Of a stretch of DNA of 64,000 nucleotides, positions 63,434 to 64,000 are shown piece after piece (position 1 is the stretch's first letter; each line of letters begins with the position of its first letter). The position numbers were made by a program, and so were the translations under genes. The stretch spans positions 33,150-97,149 of the forward strand of contig JAEZCT010000020.1 in NCBI GenBank assembly GCA_023433405.1, in the 5' to 3' direction. The DNA is from Bacillota bacterium (lineage in GTDB: Bacteria; Bacillota; Clostridia; Oscillospirales; Ruminococcaceae). Below the pieces are notes generated by a model that was given only the letters and a program-made list of their open reading frames with translations, had not been told where the DNA came from and made no database searches.

Positions 63434-64000
63434 GTGAGACATACAACGGCTACTGCCGTAGGGGTGATTATTGCGATTATGGTATGCGCAGCATCCGTAT
63501 TTGCGGACGAGCCGCCGGAGGAGTGCAAGCTCCCCGCCCACCCCACCGAGCGCACCCTGGCACAGATCGACCTAACCGCGCCATACGACGTACCCACGGT
63601 GGACGAGCTGTCGGAAGCACTGCTTGGAGCTATGCGCCCGCTTGCCGCCGGATACCTCGCCGCCTGTGAGCGGTACGGCGTCAACGTGTGGGCGGTGGTA
63701 GCAAAGGACAGCCTGGAGAGCGGGTATAACACCTCTTACGCCGCAACCGTGCTAAACAACCTCGGAGGCTGGACACGCGACAACGGAGAGTACATGCAGT
63801 TTGCATCACAATCCGATTACATAGAGCACAGCGTCCGCAACCTCAAGGAGCTATACCTCACCGAGGGAGGGGACTGGCACAACGGGGTGACGCTGGCAGA
63901 CGTCAATACGGCGTACAATGGCAGCCGCGAGTGGCTGGTCGAGGTCAGCAACATCTGGCGCAAGACGCTGGAGCGGCGAGACGCGTACCGCGCGGAAAAG
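63434..64000 (+). CDS. Secreted glucosaminidase-like protein (3' truncated by window)
   Basis: Open to the right edge, 189 codons visible. A start at GTG 63434 gives a signal peptide (TTATAVGVIIAIMVCAASVFA, cleavage about residue 25). The later part has AVVAKDSLESGYNTS and AATVLNNLGGWT, close to the GH73 glucosaminidase pattern (active-site Glu in LESGYNTS, then NNLGG), so a peptidoglycan hydrolase is likely. RBS: AAGGGGGGG 8 bases upstream. In this early position it is unlike a holin/endolysin cassette and may be a conjugation or surface-modifying hydrolase. Confidence 0.75.
   Translation, partial: MRHTTATAVGVIIAIMVCAASVFADEPPEECKLPAHPTERTLAQIDLTAPYDVPTVDELSEALLGAMRPLAAGYLAACERYGVNVWAVVAKDSLESGYNTSYAATVLNNLGGWTRDNGEYMQFASQSDYIEHSVRNLKELYLTEGGDWHNGVTLADVNTAYNGSREWLVEVSNIWRKTLERRDAYRAEK

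Noticed and set aside
1..64000. CRISPR array
   Set aside because: No regularly spaced identical direct repeats with unique spacers were seen; the repeated sequences are dispersed palindromes.

Overview
The window reads as chromosomal DNA from a strictly anaerobic, spore-forming Clostridia-type Firmicute, possibly Oscillospiraceae-like (the family is a guess). The support is a class III ribonucleotide reductase (nrdD/nrdG), strong purine-rich ribosome binding sites, a spore-type transglutaminase (Tgl) and SigA-like promoters. No rRNA operon, CRISPR array or insertion sequence with its own transposase was seen.

Layout. 1-4.5 kb: GntR regulator (cut by the left edge), RpiB-family isomerase, VOC protein, tRNA-Val(GAC), GNAT acetyltransferase, ZIP metal transporter. 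4.7-9 kb: thioredoxin, a small proline-rich protein, and nrdD-nrdG behind a promoter carrying two NrdR boxes 42 bp apart. 9.2-12.6 kb: ferrous iron operon feoA-feoA-feoB plus a Cys-rich FeoB-associated membrane protein, with 19-bp DtxR/IdeR-like boxes at its promoter. 12.7-14.3 kb: a flavoprotein-TetR operon whose operator fills the promoter spacer. 14.4-22 kb: a sugar locus (AraC regulator, ABC binding protein, two permeases, GH3 glycosidase). 22.5-29 kb: a one-directional string of small, mostly single-domain genes (repair, DUFs, efflux) with many 4-bp overlaps and several gene remnants. 29.3-32.6 kb: an unknown protein facing a tightly coupled HD-GYP / ParA / ComFB-domain operon. 33-39.6 kb: uracil-DNA glycosylase, an unknown gene coupled to spore transglutaminase tgl, a phospholipase-C-like protein, malic enzyme and fumarase. 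40.6-48.9 kb: chemoreceptor, serine hydrolase lipoprotein, unknown protein, EcsC-family protein, AraC regulator, DUF2000 protein, cytidylate-kinase-like protein. 48.9-53.9 kb: complete livJHMGF branched-chain amino acid ABC operon. 54-59.3 kb: a giant secreted subtilase with alternating Ig-like repeats, preceded by a lipoprotein that resembles its propeptide. 59.5 kb to the right edge: an integrated element (prophage or ICE) inserted at the 3' end of a tRNA-Gly gene, with integrase, repressor, ImmA-type peptidase and the start of a rightward operon.

The strongest signal not explained by genes is a family of roughly 100-120 bp imperfect palindromes with ends TACTAAT/ATTAGTA or TACTATT/AATAGTA. 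At least fourteen full or nearly full copies and several half copies lie between genes, often touching stop codons. One copy is inserted inside another with a TA duplication, which marks the family as a mobile MITE-like element. None was seen in the integrated element. Other candidates for new biology are the HD-GYP/ParA/ComFB operon, three consecutive flavinylation-like motifs in the extracytoplasmic part of the chemoreceptor, and the propeptide-like lipoprotein next to the subtilase.
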